In this document: piece after piece, positions 55,343-64,000 of the stretch | How the letters are laid out: every line of letters begins with the position of its first letter | How positions within the stretch are numbered: position 1 is the first letter of the stretch | Assembly: GCF_003946175.1 (NCBI RefSeq) | Contig: NZ_RHOK01000011.1 | Coordinates: 31,285-95,284, forward strand | Direction of reading: 5' to 3' | Source of the DNA: Lacticaseibacillus suibinensis | GTDB taxonomy: Bacteria; Bacillota; Bacilli; Lactobacillales; Lactobacillaceae | DNA length: 64,000 nt | Position numbers and translations under genes: made by a program | Notes under the pieces: generated by a model | What the model was told of the DNA's origin: nothing | Databases searched by the model: none | Seen by the model: only the letters and a program-made list of their open reading frames with translations

Positions 55343-56338
55343 TTAGTTATGTTTGAACACCGACCAGCCGGTAGTGGGCTTGAACCCAATCCAGTTCGGC
55401 ATCGTCGTGATCTGCTTGGCGTACGCCGTGAAGTCGTCTGGATTTAAGCCCTCACTCACTAGAATTTCCGTGAATGGCGTTCCCGCGAGCACCGCAGGAT
55501 CTAGCTTGTCTTGAACGATCGGAATCAGGTGCTCGCGCAGTTTATCGTAGCTAGCCAACTGAGCAAAAATTGGCGTGTCCGCAGCCACATACAAATGGTT
55601 GTGGCGATCCACATGATCCATCAGCCACGCGGCCATGAGCGCCGCCTCGGTTTGAAATAATCGCACCGGTACTGCATGGTCATCCAACAGCCACAATTCT
55701 GAAGGCGAAAAAGTTTGGGCGAACACTGGGCGCCCGGCCTCCGAGTACAAGGTGCGGCTCATGATGCTGTGCACAGTCGGCGCATCGCGGCCATCCACCA
55801 GCTGCGCCGAATTGGCCGTCGCCCCGAACTGCTCAGACATCAAAAGTCGTTGATGCTGGTCATAAGTGTCCACTCGCACCGGCTGCCCGCCGGCAAAATA
55901 GTTGATGGCACTGACCCGGCCCCGTTCGTCCCGGTCCACCCGGTAAATTGGCTGACCATCCCCGTCATGATATACGATGGCGCTGCGGGCATAGTCTTCG
56001 AATGTTTCCAATTCGCCCAGATAGCCTGCCAGCGGTAGTGCGGTCAGCGGCTGATTTTTGAGCTCGCGATGGCCATGCAGCTCAGCAAAGAAGTTCTCAT
56101 GCGGCGTGCCCTTGGCAAAGAAATGACCTTTATCGCGGTACAGCGTGAAGTTATCATTAGCTCGCGGATCCAGCCCCCCGGACAACACGGTCATCGGCCG
56201 CTCGGCCAACGCCGCCTTCACGGCCTTCAAATGCGCCGCCGCCTCAATCGAAATCGTTGGGGCAATGCGATCAAGAAAATAGTAATCGGGACCGGTGGTT
56301 GCCGCCTGCGCCGGTTGGTTTGACTTGAATAAACTCAT
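55343..56338 (-). CDS. 331-aa protein, resembles a glycosyltransferase add-on domain
   Basis: No signal peptide or membrane span. The centre is a run of beta-hairpin-like repeats, each with a charged turn (YHDGDGQPIYRVDRDERGRVSAINYF, then RVDTYDQHQRLLMSEQF). This pattern resembles the beta-meander add-on domains of GtfA/GtfB and TagE-type enzymes, and the C-terminal third is helical. No donor-binding GT-B motif is present, so it is probably not a full transferase. It starts 9 bases after the YfhO gene ends and is in the same operon. Function inferred from context only. Confidence 0.5.
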   Translation of the reverse strand: MSLFKSNQPAQAATTGPDYYFLDRIAPTISIEAAAHLKAVKAALAERPMTVLSGGLDPRANDNFTLYRDKGHFFAKGTPHENFFAELHGHRELKNQPLTALPLAGYLGELETFEDYARSAIVYHDGDGQPIYRVDRDERGRVSAINYFAGGQPVRVDTYDQHQRLLMSEQFGATANSAQLVDGRDAPTVHSIMSRTLYSEAGRPVFAQTFSPSELWLLDDHAVPVRLFQTEAALMAAWLMDHVDRHNHLYVAADTPIFAQLASYDKLREHLIPIVQDKLDPAVLAGTPFTEILVSEGLNPDDFTAYAKQITTMPNWIGFKPTTGWSVFKHN

Positions 56339-56347
56339 GATGGCCTC

Positions 56348-59095
56348 CTAACGATAATCGAAGAAATGGGCGTCAAAGAGCGGTGCTTTGGCCTTCGCCA
56401 CTCGTTCCAAGTGCCGATTGCGAATACGCCAGCCCCAAACCGTGATGGCCTGGATGATCAGCAAAATCACCAAACCGAAACTGGCCGCAAGACTGACTTT
56501 CAGACCCTGCCGCAATTCTGGAAACGTATATTTCAGTTCCACGCGATGCTTACCCGCGGTCTTCAGGTTGATTTTCATCAGCTCTAGATACTTATGTGCT
56601 TTCACCGGTTTGCCATCCACTGTGACCTGCCAGTCCGTATCGTAAGGCAAGGTCATAATCAGTGACTGGTCGGCTTTGGTGGCGATGGCGGTGCCTCGCC
56701 AGTGGGTGGTTTTCAACCGCTTGAGATTGACCCGTTGCTGGCTCATTTGCTTCAGCGCCTGATCAAAACGTTCCTGATAACCCACGAGAACCCTGTATTT
56801 CGGTAGGTGGGTGATACGCTTTTTCTTATCGAATTTCTTTTGGGTTTTGGTGTAGTCGAGCACCTTCAGCGTCACCGTGATGGTTTGACCCTGTGGATAG
56901 GTTCCCAGGGGAATGACCCCACTTTCGGTTTCCGTGCCATCGGTCACAATTTTCTTACCGTTCACCAAAACCACTACATCAGGCCGAGTTTCCGGTGTCA
57001 GGGTGTAGAGCTTATCATGCCGCAGCTCGAGGTAAAGCGGCCGGTTCACGCCACCACCGGGCACCGAAATGTTGACGGTGCGGGCCTTCAAATCCCGTTT
57101 GGTTTCTTTCACCCCGCCTCGCAGCATGTAAATGTTATCGACGCCACTTAAATCACCGTAAACCATCCCCACATTCGCGACGCCAATGTACTTATAGGTT
57201 GATTTCACCTGGGTGGCTTTGGTGGGAGCGACCATCCCGATTTTTTGGGCTAGTGGATTCTGATAGATATGGTAGCCATTCACATTGGCTAAGGGCTTGA
57301 GGCCTTGAGTCACCAGGCGACTGGCTTGATTCGTCACGCCGGCGGGGCCATCGACGATGTACTTGATGCCAAACAAACTATCGGCTGCGCGCGTCGAGCC
57401 GCCATCATAGGACGTCCAAGGCGAGCTAGAGAGGTAACCCATAGTTTGCATCATGAAATTAATGGCGTGTGGCTGACTAGAACTGAAATGGGTCAACCCA
57501 TTGAACCCGAATTCCATTGGTGTCGTGCGATCCCGCTGATAGTTCAACTCCATCCGGTAAAAGTCGCTTTGATCATGCTGTTTGATCCAAGTCACCGCCG
57601 CGTTCGTGCCCTGCACCTCCCGCGAGTAGCGGGCCATGTTGAAATACACTGGTTGGTGCCCATAACTCCAAACCGTGGCCGCCGCTAAGTCAGCCACACC
57701 AACGACCGCCACCAGCAGGCTCGTGACCCGTTGCCATTTGGGTTGAGCGAAATACAGGGTCAAAACTAGGGCCCCCACCGCAATCATCGCCACATTATAG
57801 GCGAAAGTAACATTGGTAAATTGATTGACCGCATAATCGCCTTGGTAGCTAAAAATCCTGACCTGATGAAAGGCCACCATAATCGCGACCAGCACGACGA
57901 CTAGGAAGAGATAGCGGGCTGCCCTGGCACTCACGCGCATCAGTCCAAAGGTAAACAGCGCCATCAAGATAAACAGAAACCCAAACACAAATGACCAGCG
58001 TTGCAAAAACCCCACTGGTTTGGTGAAGCCATGCCAAGCGGTATTCGTCCCATCGAACAAAGACTCTAGCGTCAGCAGCACTAACGTCACGCCAGTCGCC
58101 ACCCGAATCACTCCGGGAATCCGGTTGGCAAAGAAGAAGGCCGCCAGCATAATCATGACAATGACCCCAGTATAGATTGCTGGGCCAGGATTGTTCCAAC
58201 TCATCGGCGTATAGGTCAGGTTAAAGAGATTGTTCAGCATCCGATAAAGCGTCCACGTATGCGTCAACGTAAAATGGTACGCCGTGGTGCCTTTAACGCC
58301 TTGCAGCGTCTTCAAGGTTGGCCAAATAATCACCCACGCCAGCCCCACCGTCACCAGTGAAATCGCACCAAAATAAGTCAGTTTCAGTAGAATGTGTTTG
58401 AGGCGCCACCCAGCAATGCGCCACTGAATGACCATCCGCAGTACAAAATAGTGTACTAAAAACAAAGCCACCATGTAGCCGATGTAGTAATTCAAAATCA
58501 AGGACAAGCCCAGCATCACTGAATAGAAGGCCCATTTAGTGTGGAGGATGTAACGCTCCACTCCCAGCACCACGAGTGGCAGTAAAATCACCGTATCCTG
58601 CCACATCAAATCCATGGAGTAATGCAGCATCCAACCTGAAAAGGCCCAGGATAACCCAAGTAGTACTTGGAGCGGGACAACGACCTTTAGCGCATAGTGG
58701 CGGTTAAAATAACGCACCAGCACGAGCATGGTAGCAGCCGCGGCTGCATTTTTCGCCACTGCCATCCAGGCCACCGCAATCGGGAGCTGACTATAGGGAA
58801 AAAGGAACAACAAGACATTGAACGGGCTCAACAAGTAGTAGGTAGTCAGCCCAAACATGTTCCCGCCCAAGGTCATATTGCTCGAATAGAGAAACTGCTG
58901 CCAGTCGCCAAAGTTCCGCTTCAAATAAGTAAAGTAGCTGGCATATTGCTGGTTTAAGTCCTGCCGCAGAATCGTATGCGGACCAAACGGGGCTATCCCG
59001 TTTACCTTCAGCCCGATAATCGCGACGCCAACCGCAGCCGCGATTACGAAAAGATACAACCCTATTGGCCCAATAACTCGCCGAACCGCCTTCAT
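56348..59095 (-). CDS. YfhO-family polytopic membrane protein (GT-C type)
   Basis: 915 residues with about 12-13 N-terminal membrane spans (to about 470), a large extracellular region (480-875) and a last span (VSLAASFGLVILLIIQAITVWGW). The first loop has the YfhO pattern FGPHTILRQDLNQQYASYFTYLKRNF with the acidic residue expected of lipid-phosphate-sugar dependent GT-C enzymes. YfhO relatives decorate teichoic acid or other surface polymers with sugars taken from undecaprenyl phosphate. Start after GGAGGAGG. Confidence 0.85.
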   Translation of the reverse strand: MKAVRRVIGPIGLYLFVIAAAVGVAIIGLKVNGIAPFGPHTILRQDLNQQYASYFTYLKRNFGDWQQFLYSSNMTLGGNMFGLTTYYLLSPFNVLLFLFPYSQLPIAVAWMAVAKNAAAAATMLVLVRYFNRHYALKVVVPLQVLLGLSWAFSGWMLHYSMDLMWQDTVILLPLVVLGVERYILHTKWAFYSVMLGLSLILNYYIGYMVALFLVHYFVLRMVIQWRIAGWRLKHILLKLTYFGAISLVTVGLAWVIIWPTLKTLQGVKGTTAYHFTLTHTWTLYRMLNNLFNLTYTPMSWNNPGPAIYTGVIVMIMLAAFFFANRIPGVIRVATGVTLVLLTLESLFDGTNTAWHGFTKPVGFLQRWSFVFGFLFILMALFTFGLMRVSARAARYLFLVVVLVAIMVAFHQVRIFSYQGDYAVNQFTNVTFAYNVAMIAVGALVLTLYFAQPKWQRVTSLLVAVVGVADLAAATVWSYGHQPVYFNMARYSREVQGTNAAVTWIKQHDQSDFYRMELNYQRDRTTPMEFGFNGLTHFSSSQPHAINFMMQTMGYLSSSPWTSYDGGSTRAADSLFGIKYIVDGPAGVTNQASRLVTQGLKPLANVNGYHIYQNPLAQKIGMVAPTKATQVKSTYKYIGVANVGMVYGDLSGVDNIYMLRGGVKETKRDLKARTVNISVPGGGVNRPLYLELRHDKLYTLTPETRPDVVVLVNGKKIVTDGTETESGVIPLGTYPQGQTITVTLKVLDYTKTQKKFDKKKRITHLPKYRVLVGYQERFDQALKQMSQQRVNLKRLKTTHWRGTAIATKADQSLIMTLPYDTDWQVTVDGKPVKAHKYLELMKINLKTAGKHRVELKYTFPELRQGLKVSLAASFGLVILLIIQAITVWGWRIRNRHLERVAKAKAPLFDAHFFDYR

Positions 59096-59304
59096 AAGTC
59101 CTCCTCCGTAACTCGGCCCCCCAACCGGGCTGCGTCTCCCACCAATTATTACTGATTAATTATTATAAATTAATTTTATCATTTTTGGCCGGCAATGTAG
59201 CGCTTTTATTCTGGTCAACATCTCTGATCAACATCAACAAGTTTGCGCCATGGCCAGGCCAGGATTGAAAAAAGGGCGGCCATTGCTGACCACCTCGCCT
59301 AGCC
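59096..59304 (-). promoter_or_regulatory. Control region before the YfhO gene
   Basis: Contains the terminator of the upstream gene (59294-59268), a tandem 13-mer GATGTTGAYCAGA (59235-59223 and 59222-59210 on minus) and an AT-rich patch with TATAAT near 59165. One possible promoter is TTGATC, 17 bases, TAAAAG overlapping the 13-mers. Confidence 0.45.
59268..59294 (-). terminator. Terminator after the 285-aa gene
   Basis: Minus-strand GGTGGTC / GGCCGCC with two G-T pairs, then six T. Moderate strength. Confidence 0.6.
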
Positions 59305-60162
59305 TTACTTCTCAATGATTTCTTCAGCCTCAAGAATCCGCTGCCAGCCCCGCTGCAACTGCACATCAGCACGATCTTCATCGAAGACTTTGGCTTGCGG
59401 CAACTCAGCGTGAAACTGGCTGGTAATAATCAGATCTTCCGCCTGAGGCGTAATCCGCAAATTGCCCTCACGCAGCCGATACCCATGCTTGACGCCTTGG
59501 AGCTGCGCGACGGCAGCATCGTACTCGCGCCGTTCCGCCAGAATCAAATCGCCGGTATTAGCCAGCGGCTGCAGCATTGCTTCGACAAAGCTGGCGAAGG
59601 AGGGGAACTGCGCACCAGTAGCATTGATGTTGAGCAAACCACCTTGACTAAAATCTTGCGTCGCCGCAATCTGTCCCTGCGGCGTTAAGTAGGTCACTTG
59701 CCGCAAATGGGTTTCGGCATAATGGCGCACCTGACTCAGAAAGCCGCGGCAATCATAGAGATCGCGGCGAGAGCGCGTCCCGGTTTCATCGAAGTAATCC
59801 ACCGCGTCGACATGGCCGGCCTCATCGCGCCACACTTTCGCCAGTAACTGACCCTGCCGGTGATACTCATCCCCATCGTCCTGACGCAATTTTACCCAGT
59901 CACTCGGAAAAGCGAGCTTGGCTACCGGGAAGGGTGCAACTGCTAACGCCGGCACCTGCTGAATTTGATCGAACACGGAAACCACTTGCTCCGGCTTCAC
60001 CCCGTAACCGCGTACGACCTGCGGCCAAGTCGGTGAATCGCCCAAGGTGACAATTGTTGCTCGCACACCTAGTGCAGCGAAAACCTTAACTCTTTCGTAA
60101 AGCGCGGTTTCAACTGCGGCTGGCGCCGCTGCTAACGTGCCTGTGACAAAAAACGCCTGCAT
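59305..60162 (-). CDS. 285-aa stand-alone GtfA/GtfB N-terminal-like protein
   Basis: The start (ETALYERVKVFAALGVRATIVTLGD) and the middle (VDYFDETGTRSRRDLYDCRGFLSQVRHY, then VTYLTPQGQIAATQDF) match the N-terminal portion plus beta-meander of GtfA/GtfB and TagE glycosyltransferases. The GT-B C-terminal half with the donor site is absent, and the C-terminus ends naturally after an acidic helix (LEAEEIIEK). It may be a non-catalytic partner that recognises acceptor protein, as GtfB does for GtfA. Lies 15 bases after the GT-like gene. Confidence 0.6.
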   Translation of the reverse strand: MQAFFVTGTLAAAPAAVETALYERVKVFAALGVRATIVTLGDSPTWPQVVRGYGVKPEQVVSVFDQIQQVPALAVAPFPVAKLAFPSDWVKLRQDDGDEYHRQGQLLAKVWRDEAGHVDAVDYFDETGTRSRRDLYDCRGFLSQVRHYAETHLRQVTYLTPQGQIAATQDFSQGGLLNINATGAQFPSFASFVEAMLQPLANTGDLILAERREYDAAVAQLQGVKHGYRLREGNLRITPQAEDLIITSQFHAELPQAKVFDEDRADVQLQRGWQRILEAEEIIEK

Positions 60163-60177
60163 CGCGTTTCCTCCCTA

Positions 60178-61137
60178 CTATGCGTTGACGGAAACATGCG
60201 CCGTCAGTGGCGAAATGCGCTGCAAATAGGCATTGAATCGAGCCGGCGCGGCATTCCACGGCGCGGCCGGGTTCAGGTCGCTGACGCGCAGGTCATCCAC
60301 AAACGCCAGAATTTGTGGCCATTGCTCAGCATGCACTGCCGTCAGCTCAGCCATCTGCGCCGTCATTGCCGCATCTGCGCCAGCTTGTGAGTAGAACCGA
60401 ACGATGGTTTTGGCCAATGTCGGCACATACTGCTCTGGCGCCAAACTCCGCAGGCGAGTGAGAAAGCGCGTCATCATCCGCACCCATTCCAGCTGCAGGG
60501 CATCCGGCTGGGGCGGCAGCACCGTTTCCGGTAGCGCCCGGCCCATAAACTGCACAGCCACGACACTTTCCAGCTTCCGCGGTGCTTGTGCCACAGCTTC
60601 AATCTGTTGACCGACGTACTGCTCGGTATAAACGCCAAAATCTTCGAACTTGATCTGACTGTGCATCAATAAGTTACGGTTGATGAAGCGGCCGCTCAAC
60701 AGGTGGTTAGCCGATTCAACTTTATAGGCATAGCTGCGATCGTCGTTCATCTCTTGACGCATCAACAGGCCTGAAATCAGCTGCGCCTCGGGATGGGCCG
60801 TAATGGTCTGCAACACCTGCTGCAAGACATCGACGGCATTGAATTGAAAATTCGGTCCCATAAACGCGACGTATTTGCCCGTAGCCAGCATCACCCCTTG
60901 CTGGAAGGCGGTAGCCCAAGACCAGATTTTCGCCGGCTTGATATAACGGAAGGTCAGGTGGTTGAACACCCGGAGCGGCTCCAGATCCTCAAGCTGATAG
61001 CGCCCGTTATCAATCAAGAGCACCTCTATCTCGCGAAAATCCACCCCTAGCTGATTGTTGATGGATGATAACGGCACGGCCAAATCATGCACCGAAGCTG
61101 ATTCCATTGCGATAATAAGACTGACCCGCTTATTCAT
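60178..61137 (-). CDS. Glycosyltransferase, GT-A type with altered metal site
   Basis: 319 residues. N-terminal GT2 fold (RVSLIIAMESASVHDLAVPLSSINNQLGVDFREIEVLLIDNG), then KYVAFMGPNFQF where a DxD motif is expected, so the usual metal-binding aspartates are missing. Helical C-terminal half. ATG 61137 follows GGAGGG and overlaps the stop of the 95-aa gene as ATGA. Either an unusual transferase or a non-catalytic partner of the canonical GT2 encoded two genes upstream. Confidence 0.7.
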   Translation of the reverse strand: MNKRVSLIIAMESASVHDLAVPLSSINNQLGVDFREIEVLLIDNGRYQLEDLEPLRVFNHLTFRYIKPAKIWSWATAFQQGVMLATGKYVAFMGPNFQFNAVDVLQQVLQTITAHPEAQLISGLLMRQEMNDDRSYAYKVESANHLLSGRFINRNLLMHSQIKFEDFGVYTEQYVGQQIEAVAQAPRKLESVVAVQFMGRALPETVLPPQPDALQLEWVRMMTRFLTRLRSLAPEQYVPTLAKTIVRFYSQAGADAAMTAQMAELTAVHAEQWPQILAFVDDLRVSDLNPAAPWNAAPARFNAYLQRISPLTAHVSVNA

Positions 61138-61421
61138 AGCTGTCCCTCCAAGTTGTTCAAATAGCCTGCGTCCAGTTCGACTAGCCGCGTCTGACTTTTG
61201 TTGATGCTTACCTGCCATGACACGGGATTCGCAACCACCATCCGAGCTAGTTCAGAGCTAACGTCATTCGTTGCAACCACTTTCATCTGCTTCAAGTTTA
61301 CTCCAACTGGCGAGAAGACAGAAGCCACCGTGCGGTCAAAATAAGCACCATCATCTAATTGAAACAGAATGCCGATATTCGAGTTGGATTCAGTCGTGGT
61401 TTTGCGTCTCTTCAAAGGCAT
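61134..61421 (-). CDS. Small 95-aa protein between two glycosyltransferase genes
   Basis: Overlaps the preceding GT2 gene by 32 bases and the following GT-like gene by 4 (ATGA). Residues 16-60 (NIGILFQLDDGAYFDRTVASVFSPVGVNLKQMKVVATND) have the alternating strand-helix pattern of the first GT-A beta-alpha-beta unit without its catalytic part. Tight overlaps and codon use like its neighbours suggest it is translated. It could be a shortened GT relic that became a subunit, or a degenerate fragment. Confidence 0.5.
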   Translation of the reverse strand: MPLKRRKTTTESNSNIGILFQLDDGAYFDRTVASVFSPVGVNLKQMKVVATNDVSSELARMVVANPVSWQVSINKSQTRLVELDAGYLNNLEGQL

Positions 61422-62379
61422 ACCTTAGCAGCTTCATCTGAACTGCCAGATATTTTTCCATGCCGACAGTGGACCAGCCAACCTGTCTGCCGCCGCGTTC
61501 GCTGTCCCTGATGATTAGTTTTCTGACTTGCTCTTGGCCCCGAGTTGTCCACAAACTACGATTTTCAACCAAGAGCTTCGTGTGTTCGGCAATAAAGGCG
61601 TCTGGATCGACAGCTGGATGCTGTTTTTCACGGTAGAACAAATCTGCCATATATTCATAGAAATCACGGGGCCAGACTGAGGCCTTCTGCTGTCGCAACA
61701 CTTCCAAAATATAGCGGTTAGATTCCGCCCAGGTATGCAACTGATGATCGAATTCGTGACCGTTCTTGCGCACCGTCGATTTGGGATTCCACAGCCATAC
61801 ATACACTGGCTTATCTAAATAAAAGCGATCCTGAGCCAGCTCACAGGCCAATCCCACAAAATAGGTATCCTCAAAAATCCGTAAATCCGGGTGCCAGGTC
61901 AGCCCAATCCGCTTGATATACTCACGGTGATACAGCTTGCCATATGCTGCTTTCCAATCATATTTGGCCGACAAGGCATAATTAAACCCGTTTCGACGGT
62001 ATTCCTGTTTGGTATAGCGGGCAATGATTAGGTCATGATCACGCTCGCGCGTTGGCGCCAGCATGTCTCTTAACGCGAAGACATCACTGAGCTCATCGTC
62101 GGCGTCGATAAACATAAAATAGTTGCCTTCTGTGTGATCAATACCGACTTGCCGTGCCACCCCAGCGCCGCGACTGGGTTGATAGTTCAGTTGACGCACG
62201 ACCAGTCCGCGTGGCGCTTGAAATAAATCATTCGACATAGCCGTCACGCCGTCGCCGATAAGGGCGACCTCAATATCGCTAAAATCTACGTCTACTTGCA
62301 TGGTCACGCTGGCAAAAGCGCGTCGTACTTGTTCAGGTGTCTCGTTATGATATGTGATGATAATAGATAGTTGCTTCAT
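61390..62379 (-). CDS. Family 2 glycosyltransferase
   Basis: 329 residues. Classic GT2 start QLSIIITYHNETPEQVRRAFASV, the nucleotide-site Asp in ALIGDG, and the metal motif FIDADDELSD at about 98. The C-terminal half has TWHPDLRIFEDTYFVGLACEL, with the ED acid/base pair of GT2 enzymes. Cytoplasmic. First gene after the collagen-like surface protein, 97 bases downstream without a clear terminator, so it is a likely modifier of that protein or of a surface glycan. Confidence 0.88.
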   Translation of the reverse strand: MKQLSIIITYHNETPEQVRRAFASVTMQVDVDFSDIEVALIGDGVTAMSNDLFQAPRGLVVRQLNYQPSRGAGVARQVGIDHTEGNYFMFIDADDELSDVFALRDMLAPTRERDHDLIIARYTKQEYRRNGFNYALSAKYDWKAAYGKLYHREYIKRIGLTWHPDLRIFEDTYFVGLACELAQDRFYLDKPVYVWLWNPKSTVRKNGHEFDHQLHTWAESNRYILEVLRQQKASVWPRDFYEYMADLFYREKQHPAVDPDAFIAEHTKLLVENRSLWTTRGQEQVRKLIIRDSERGGRQVGWSTVGMEKYLAVQMKLLRYAFEETQNHD

Positions 62380-62476
62380 AAGTGTTTACCTCGTTTAGTA
62401 CCTATATGTAAGAACAAACTGACCATCTCGATTGCTTGAGATACTCAGCTTGTTCAGCGCTCATGCTTTCATGAGT

Positions 62477-64000
<1,524 letters not shown>

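Overview
The window looks like a chromosomal segment of a GC-rich lactic acid bacterium, most likely Lacticaseibacillus or a close relative. The evidence is a Firmicutes division/cell-wall cluster in Lactobacillaceae order (mraZ-rsmH-ftsL-pbpB-mraY-murD-murG-divIB-ftsA-ftsZ-sepF-ylmG-ylmH-divIVA-ileS), T-box leaders on ileS and valS, strong AGGAGG ribosome sites, ThiT with a TPP riboswitch, EzrA, Rex, and an LPXTG surface protein. Genus is inferred from gene order and composition, not from a search.

Layout. 1-9030: accessory genes (XpaC/TelA pair, a GNAT/phosphatase/ComA-like operon, two DHA2 MFS pumps, an orphan PstS lipoprotein, one unrecognised 314-aa protein). 9036-26483: a cold-shock gene, ileS with its T-box, and the division cluster read on the minus strand from mraZ; small membrane proteins lie beyond mraZ. 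26551-29784: thiT with TPP riboswitch, an array of long-hairpin repeats, cardiolipin synthase, and a GC-rich stretch without a gene. 29788-32362: a polar amino-acid ABC transporter behind an unusual T-box leader. 32365-39109: minD, minC, mreD, mreC, mreB, radC, a HAD phosphatase and folC, all minus. 39167-42984: an L,D-transpeptidase and an hrtRBA-like haem efflux operon with paired operators, lying between folC and valS. 43035-47268: valS, a second array of the same hairpin repeats inside the valS leader, the valS T-box, and rex. 47318-53449: GNAT, thiI, cysteine desulfurase, ezrA, free-methionine-sulfoxide reductase, rpsD. 53496-64000: a surface-glycan region with a GH2 glycosidase, a YfhO-type membrane protein, two stand-alone proteins resembling glycosyltransferase add-on domains, GT-A type glycosyltransferases, and a collagen-like LPXTG protein running off the right edge.

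Most of the window serves growth and shape: peptidoglycan precursors (mraY, murD, murG), the divisome (ftsL, pbpB, divIB, ftsA, ftsZ, sepF, ezrA), pole and mid-cell selection (divIVA, minCD) and elongation (mreBCD). thiI and the cysteine desulfurase beside it act together in sulfur transfer to tRNA and thiamine.

Three things stand out as possibly undescribed. (1) A family of ~119-125 bp imperfect palindromes, eight full copies and one partial in two arrays, has conserved segments separated by stems whose sequence differs between most copies but whose pairing is kept. (2) A collagen-like (Gly-Asp-Lys-Gly-Ala-Thr)n sortase substrate with calcium-loop repeats is followed on the same strand by glycosyltransferase-type genes, which suggests a dedicated surface glycoprotein system. 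(3) A T-box leader appears to have one specifier domain feeding two successive antiterminator/terminator modules.
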